Positions 59,473 to 64,000 of a stretch of 64,000 nt of DNA are shown here, piece by piece. Position 1 is the first letter of the stretch; each line of letters starts with the position of its first letter. Source of the stretch: Polyangia bacterium (lineage in GTDB: Bacteria; Myxococcota_A; Polyangia; Nannocystales; Nannocystaceae); NCBI GenBank assembly GCA_030430565.1, contig JAUIKS010000018.1, positions 186,001 through 250,000 of the forward strand. Direction: 5' to 3'. The notes under the pieces were generated by a model. It saw only the letters and a program-made list of their open reading frames with translations. It ran no database searches and was not told the origin of the DNA. The position numbers were made by a program, and so were the translations under genes.

Positions 59473-62271
59473 TCAGCCCTCGGTCTTCGCCAGCCACGCG
59501 TCGAGCTCGGCGACCTGCTCGGCGTAGTCCTGGCCGAGCGCGGCGAAGCCGTCGCGCGAGCGCAGGACCGCCGCGCGGGCCTCGCCCTCGCGCCCGGCTC
59601 CCTGCAGCGCGAAGCCGAGCTCGCGGCGCGAGCGGTGAAGCAGCACCGCGGCCTCGCCGTGCTCGGTGAACAGCTCGACGGCGCGCTCGAGGTCCGGCAG
59701 CGCCGCCTTCGCCTGGCCCTGCTTGCGCGTGATGACGCCGCGGAGCATGTGCGCCGCGGCGGTCTCGCGCAGCGAGCCGGTCCGCTCCGATCCGTTGACC
59801 AGGCGCAGCGCTCGGTCGGCGTGCTCGCGCGCGGCCTCGAGCTCGCCGAGGTTGTGCGCGTTGTCGGCGAGCGCGTTGAGGGTCTCGACCAGCTCGGGGT
59901 GGTCGGGCCCGAAGATCGTCTCCTCCGCAGCCAGCGCCCGGCGCAGGTGTGAGTCGGCGAGCTCGCGCTCGCCGGCGCTGACGAGCAGCGTGGCGAGGTT
60001 GTGCAGCGCGGCCGCGGTGTGCGGGTGCTGCTCGCCGCGGGTCTCTTGCAGGATCTCGAGCTGTCGCTCGTAGAGCGGGCGCGCCTCGTCCGGGCGGCCC
60101 TGGAGATCGTGGACGTTGGCGAGGTTGCCGATCGCCAGCGCGGCCTCGGGGTGCCCGTCGCCGACGCTCGCGCGCCAGGCCGCGAGCGACTCGGCGAACA
60201 GCTCGCCGGCGCGGTCGAGCTCGCCGGACATGGCGACCGGGCCGCCGAGGTTGTTGAGCGCGAGCGCGGTCCGGACGTCGTGCTCGCCGTAGGTCTCGCG
60301 CGTGATCTCGAGCGCGCGCTCGAGGTCCGCGCGCGCGGCCTCGAGCTCGCCGAGCCGGGCCCAGGTGTTGCCGCGGATCGTCAGCAGCACGCGCTCCTCG
60401 GGGCCGCCGCGGCCGAGCCGGTTCAGCTCCGCCTCGCCCGCCTTCGCCCACACGCGCGCGACGTCCCCCTTCGCGAGGCCGATGCCGGTCGCGTAGATCA
60501 GCTCGGCCGCGGAGTCGGAGGCGACCTCCCGCGAGCCGCTCTCGCGCGCGGTGAAGTGGGCGCGCTCGAGGGTCTCGGTCGCGCGCTCGTACTCGCCGAG
60601 CTTGCTCTGCATCCGCCCGAGCAGCAGCGCGGCCTCGGCCTCCAGCGGCTGGTAGCCGAGCGACTCGGCCTTGACGAGCGCGGCCGCGGCGAGCGTGGCG
60701 GCCTTGTCCTGCTCGCCGGTGTACTCGAGCGCGCGCAGCTCCGCGAGCTCGCGCTGCAGCCGCTCGACGCGCGCGGCGACCTCGGGGTCCTCGGGTACGT
60801 CTGTCTGATCAAGCAGGTAGTCGTGGTCGAGGCAGCGCGCGGTCGGCTTGAGCGTCGCGACCAGCCGCAGCGCGCGATCGTGGGTCTTCGCGTGCCCGCC
60901 CGCGAGGCCCTCGGTGAGCGCCGCGAGGTCGCGTCGGCGGCGGTCGAGGCAGCGCATGCGCCGGGCCTGGATCTCGGCGGACTGCTCGCGGCGCACCACC
61001 GTCGCCTCACAGGCCTCGGTGTAGGCGGCGCGCCAGCTCGCGGTGTAGCTGTCGAGCTCGCTGGCGAGCTGCTGCCAGACGCGCGCGGGCGTCGTCCACT
61101 CCCCGGCGTCGCCGACGAGCCGCTGACGCAGCCCCGCGCGCACGTCTTCGTCCCAGACCTCGCGGAGCTGCAGCGCGGCGCCGCTGCAGGGATCGGGCTC
61201 GTCGTCGCCGGCCAGCCCCAGCCACAGCGCGCCGCCGAGCGGCACCGTCAGCGCGCCGGCCATGAGCCAGACGGGCGCGCGGCGAGGGCTCCGCGGCGCG
61301 AGCTCGCGCAGCAGCGCGTCCATCGAGGGGAAGCGGCGCGCGGGATCCCGGGCGAGGCCGCGGCGCAGCGCCGCGCGGACCCGGCTGGAGACCCCGGCGG
61401 CGCGCGGCGGCTCGCGCGCGTCGCCGAGGGTGACCGCGCGCAGCAGCGCGTCGAGCGTGTCGCCAGGGTAGGGCCGCTCGCCGAACAGCGCCTCGAAGAG
61501 GCCGACGCAGAACGAGAATTGATCGGTCGCGGGCGTGAGCGCGACGCCGCGAAATTGCTCTGGGGACATGTACGAGGGCGTGCCCATCACGGCGCCCGTG
61601 CGCGTCAGCTCCGAGAGCGCGCCGGTGGTCGCGGAGGGCTGCGTGATCGCCTGCTCGTCGTGAAAGCTGCGGGCGAGCCCGAAGTCGAGGACGCGCGGGC
61701 GCTCGTCCTCGCCGACGATCACGTTCTCGGGCTTAAAGTCGCGGTGGATCAGGCCGGCGGCGTGGGCCGCGACCAGGCCGTTACCTGCTTCGATGAACAT
61801 GTCGATGATCGCCGCCGGCTGACGCGGCGCCGCGCGCAGCCAGTCGCGCAGCGGCTGCCCGCGGACGTACTCCATCACCACGTACACGGCGCCGTCGTGC
61901 ACGCCCGTCTCGTGGACGGCGACGACGTTGGGGTGCGAGACGCGCGCGATCGCCTGGGCCTCGCGCTGCAGACGGCTGGCCGCCTCGAGCCCGCCGCTCT
62001 GCTCGCGCAGGACCTTGATCGCGACGCGCCGATCGAGCTCGGGGTCATGGGCCATGTAGACGACGCCCATGCCGCCCGCGCCGAGGCGGTCGAGGACTTG
62101 GAAGCGGCCGATGGTCGGCTTGGGCGTGCTCGTCGGGAACAGCGCGTTGCGGATGCGCGCGCGCGCGAGCGCGGACTCGATCTCCGGCGGCGCGTTGGTG
62201 TCGGACACCGAGCCAGGTTGTGGGAGCGTCTCGGTGAAGGCGCTCGTGGCCGTGTTCTCGTGCTCCTGCAT
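59473..62271 (-). CDS. Ser/Thr protein kinase with membrane helix and TPR region
   Basis: 932 residues. PknB-type kinase at about 50-320: LGAGGMGVVY, AIKVLRE, HRDFKPENVIV, VLDFGLARS, GTPSYMSPEQF. One membrane helix (WLMAGALTVPLGGALWLGLA, ~345), then about 560 residues of helical repeats resembling TPR/Sel1 units, e.g. NLANVHDLQGRPDEARPLYE, NALADNAHNLGELEAAREHA. This layout is very common in myxobacteria and senses through protein contacts outside. ATG 62269-62271. Divergent from a TPR gene. Confidence 0.92.
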   Translation of the reverse strand: MQEHENTATSAFTETLPQPGSVSDTNAPPEIESALARARIRNALFPTSTPKPTIGRFQVLDRLGAGGMGVVYMAHDPELDRRVAIKVLREQSGGLEAASRLQREAQAIARVSHPNVVAVHETGVHDGAVYVVMEYVRGQPLRDWLRAAPRQPAAIIDMFIEAGNGLVAAHAAGLIHRDFKPENVIVGEDERPRVLDFGLARSFHDEQAITQPSATTGALSELTRTGAVMGTPSYMSPEQFRGVALTPATDQFSFCVGLFEALFGERPYPGDTLDALLRAVTLGDAREPPRAAGVSSRVRAALRRGLARDPARRFPSMDALLRELAPRSPRRAPVWLMAGALTVPLGGALWLGLAGDDEPDPCSGAALQLREVWDEDVRAGLRQRLVGDAGEWTTPARVWQQLASELDSYTASWRAAYTEACEATVVRREQSAEIQARRMRCLDRRRRDLAALTEGLAGGHAKTHDRALRLVATLKPTARCLDHDYLLDQTDVPEDPEVAARVERLQRELAELRALEYTGEQDKAATLAAAALVKAESLGYQPLEAEAALLLGRMQSKLGEYERATETLERAHFTARESGSREVASDSAAELIYATGIGLAKGDVARVWAKAGEAELNRLGRGGPEERVLLTIRGNTWARLGELEAARADLERALEITRETYGEHDVRTALALNNLGGPVAMSGELDRAGELFAESLAAWRASVGDGHPEAALAIGNLANVHDLQGRPDEARPLYERQLEILQETRGEQHPHTAAALHNLATLLVSAGERELADSHLRRALAAEETIFGPDHPELVETLNALADNAHNLGELEAAREHADRALRLVNGSERTGSLRETAAAHMLRGVITRKQGQAKAALPDLERAVELFTEHGEAAVLLHRSRRELGFALQGAGREGEARAAVLRSRDGFAALGQDYAEQVAELDAWLAKTEG

Positions 62272-62585
62272 GGCGACTCAAGTCCGCAGACGCGGCTCGG
62301 CGAGAATCGATCACGCAATAACACGGACGCGGGCGATCGGCGCCTCGCCTAGCTAGCTAGACCTCGCACCCTGGCGGCGGCGTGTCGCCGAGGCGCGGTT
62401 GTGCGCGCCGAGGCGCGCTGTGGGTCGATTCACGACACGCCTGGCGTCGCGGGGTATGGTCTTCGTCGTGACCGGGCCGGCCTCCGTCTCCATCGTCAAC
62501 GGCGACGCGCAGCGCGGCGGCGGGCGGCGGCGCGGGGCGGACGTCGGCGTGCTCGAGCGCGCGCTCGAGGTCACCCCGGGAGCGC
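62272..62585. promoter_or_regulatory. 314-base divergent gap
   Basis: Between the kinase and the TPR gene. Contains AAGTCCGCAGACGCGG, CGATCACGCAATAACACGGAC and TAGCTAGCTAGACC. GGGAGCGC at 62578-62585 is a weak ribosome site for the following ATG. No clear -35/-10. Confidence 0.5.
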
Positions 62586-64000
62586 ATGGCGAGCGGTAGC
62601 GCGGGACGTGGGGACGACGCCGAGCTCGCGGCCAAGCCCGCCCGCGTTCGGCGTGAGGACGAGCGGATCCGCAGCTTGCTGCAAGATGTTCGAGAGCGCA
62701 GGTCGAGGGGAGAGCTGAAGGCGGCCGTCCGCGCCTACACGCGCGCGGCGAACCTCTACGCGTCGCGGGGCGAGCCGCTCAAGGGGGTCGCGCTGCTCCG
62801 CACGGCGCACGAGCTCGACCCGCGGGATCGGGATGTCCTTTGGCGCAGCGCGGAGCTGCTGGCGGCCGGCGGTCGCGTCGCCGACGCGATCGTCACCTAC
62901 GAGTCGCTCGCGAGCGACGCCGCGAGCGTCGGCGATGTCCGCAGCCTGCTCGCGCTCTACCAGCGCGTCGTCGCGCTCCAGCCCGAGCGCGTCGAGCCGC
63001 GGCTCCGGCTCGCCGAGCTGTGCTCCCAGGAGGGGCACACCGACGCCGCGATCGAGGGCTTTCGCGGGGTCGCGGCGCGGCTGCTCGCCGCCGGCCGTCT
63101 GCGCGACTACCTGCGCGTCGCGGAGCGCCTGCTGTTCCACGACGGCGACGACGTGGCGACGCTCCGCGAGACGGCGCGCGCGCACCTGCAGGGCGGCGAG
63201 ACGCGTCACGCCCTGGTCAAGATCAAGGCGCTGCTGCGGCGCGCGCCCGGTGACGCCGGCGGCCTCGAGCTGCTCGGCGAGGCGCTCATCGCCCTGGGGA
63301 AGGCCGACAAGGCGCTGCTGGTCGCGCTCGAGAGCGCGCGGGTGCAGCGGACCCTCGGCCTCGACGAGCGCCGCGTCGCCGCGAGGCTCCTGCGCCGGGC
63401 GATCGACGCGACGCCGGGGGAGGACGCCTCGGCCGTGCGCGCGCTCGAGGAGCTCGACGAGGAGATCGAGCGGCTCCGCGAAGGCGACCCCGCGCTCCGC
63501 GACGACGCCATCATCGACGGCCTCGAGGAGGACGACGCGGCGCTCACGGACGAGCTCGCGGCGGACGACGAAGTCGAGACGCTCGCCGACGAGCTCGTGG
63601 TCGCGGAGGATGAGCGCGACGCCGACGCGCGCGAGCCCGACGACGACGCGCCGAGGACCCTCTTCTACACGGAGGCGCCGCCGTCGGTGGTCGCGGCGCG
63701 CCGAGAGATCCGGCGGGTCTCTCGACGGCGCGCGCGGGCCGAGCTGCGACGCTCGCTCGAGGAGGCGCGGGTGTTCGCCCGCAACGAGATGCCGGAGCAC
63801 GCGCTCGCGCGCCTCGAGTCGGTGCTCAAGCCGGCGCCCGACTACGCCGAGGCGCTCATCCTGCAGGGGGAGCTGCTGGAGCGACTCGAGCGCTACGCCG
63901 AGGCCGCGGTCGCGTACACACACGCCGAGGAGGTCCTCGCCGCGCGGGATCCACAGCGCGCGCTCGAGCTCGCGGCGCGGCTCGTCGCGCTGCGCTTCGG
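62586..64000 (+). CDS. TPR-repeat protein, 3' end outside the window
   Basis: At least 471 residues, open to the right edge. After a basic start (REDERIRSLLQDVRERRSRG) come TPR units: AAVRAYTRAANLYASRGEPL, GVALLRTAHELDPRDRDVLW, AIVTYESLASDAASVGDV, LALYQRVVALQPERVEPRLR, AIEGFRGVAARLLAAGRL and KALLRRAPGDAGGLELLGEA. Then a disordered acidic region (DDAALTDELAADDE) and a further pair of TPRs (LARLESVLKPAPDYAEALIL). ATG 62586 has GGGAG upstream. Divergent from a kinase with TPRs, so the two may work together. Function unknown. Confidence 0.8.
   Translation, partial: MASGSAGRGDDAELAAKPARVRREDERIRSLLQDVRERRSRGELKAAVRAYTRAANLYASRGEPLKGVALLRTAHELDPRDRDVLWRSAELLAAGGRVADAIVTYESLASDAASVGDVRSLLALYQRVVALQPERVEPRLRLAELCSQEGHTDAAIEGFRGVAARLLAAGRLRDYLRVAERLLFHDGDDVATLRETARAHLQGGETRHALVKIKALLRRAPGDAGGLELLGEALIALGKADKALLVALESARVQRTLGLDERRVAARLLRRAIDATPGEDASAVRALEELDEEIERLREGDPALRDDAIIDGLEEDDAALTDELAADDEVETLADELVVAEDERDADAREPDDDAPRTLFYTEAPPSVVAARREIRRVSRRRARAELRRSLEEARVFARNEMPEHALARLESVLKPAPDYAEALILQGELLERLERYAEAAVAYTHAEEVLAARDPQRALELAARLVALRF

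Overview
The window is very GC-rich (roughly 70-75% by eye) bacterial chromosomal DNA with strong G/C bias at third codon positions. It carries many lipoproteins with Thr/Ser/Gly/Asp-rich linkers (including runs of Gly-Asp), MYXO-CTERM-like tails, Myxococcales-type Cys-rich repeats, MopE-like metal-binding repeats and two membrane-spanning Ser/Thr protein kinases. This combination points to a myxobacterium, most likely of the Nannocystis/Plesiocystis/Enhygromyxa side of the group (inference from style, not a database hit). I saw no tRNA, rRNA, insertion sequence, prophage or CRISPR array.

Layout. 1-2896: end of an operon whose last two genes are a DapA-fold lyase and an NADP-type 2,5-dioxovalerate dehydrogenase, probably for hydroxyproline or sugar-acid breakdown; the lyase has an Asn-rich repeat at its N-terminus. 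2926-10712: unrelated single genes: orphan histidine kinase, a fused double 2-hydroxychromene-2-carboxylate isomerase/DsbA-fold protein, CBS protein, SUMF1-type protein, a Kazal/MYXO-CTERM mini-protein, an APH-like kinase-fold protein and a subtilase with metal-binding repeats. 10728-11786: asparaginase. 11845-18320: a tight run of four genes led by a giant KAP-type P-loop NTPase, followed by a probable ATPase-dead partner, a membrane-anchored coiled-coil protein and a secreted protein. This is the best candidate here for an undescribed multi-protein system. 18299-29689: UspA pair-domain protein, large HTTM membrane protein with a 55-residue membrane mini-protein behind it, rhodanese, MscS channel, DUF4349 lipoprotein, LCAT-like lipase, Ser/Thr kinase and assorted lipoproteins. 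29794-31491: an unusual secreted lipoprotein with a (Gly-Asp)15 linker, two truncated-haemoglobin-like domains that both keep the proximal His, and a P-domain-like end.

31720-50548: envelope and secreted proteins (oligopeptidase B-like peptidase, SRPBCC protein, Ig-like lipoprotein, fatty-acid hydroxylase, nuclease, DUF2264 protein, Cys-repeat protein with an ALK-like Gly-rich end, FG-GAP lipoprotein) plus a PAS-STAS regulator. 50457-53860: a cluster of HTTM membrane genes (minus strand) born by duplication, containing a relic that has lost its membrane domain and a frameshifted HTTM pseudogene. 53907-64000: von Willebrand A lipoprotein, RecQ helicase fused to a phosphoribosyltransferase, alpha/beta hydrolase, YafK-like L,D-transpeptidase with a twin-arginine signal, Ser/Thr kinase with TPRs, and a TPR protein that runs off the end.

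Most genes are monocistronic or in pairs. Translational coupling by 4-base overlaps (GTGA or ATGA) is seen at 114, 1256, 15480, 51401 and 52759. Start sites were moved inward from the longest frame wherever a signal peptide or Shine-Dalgarno sequence indicated it.
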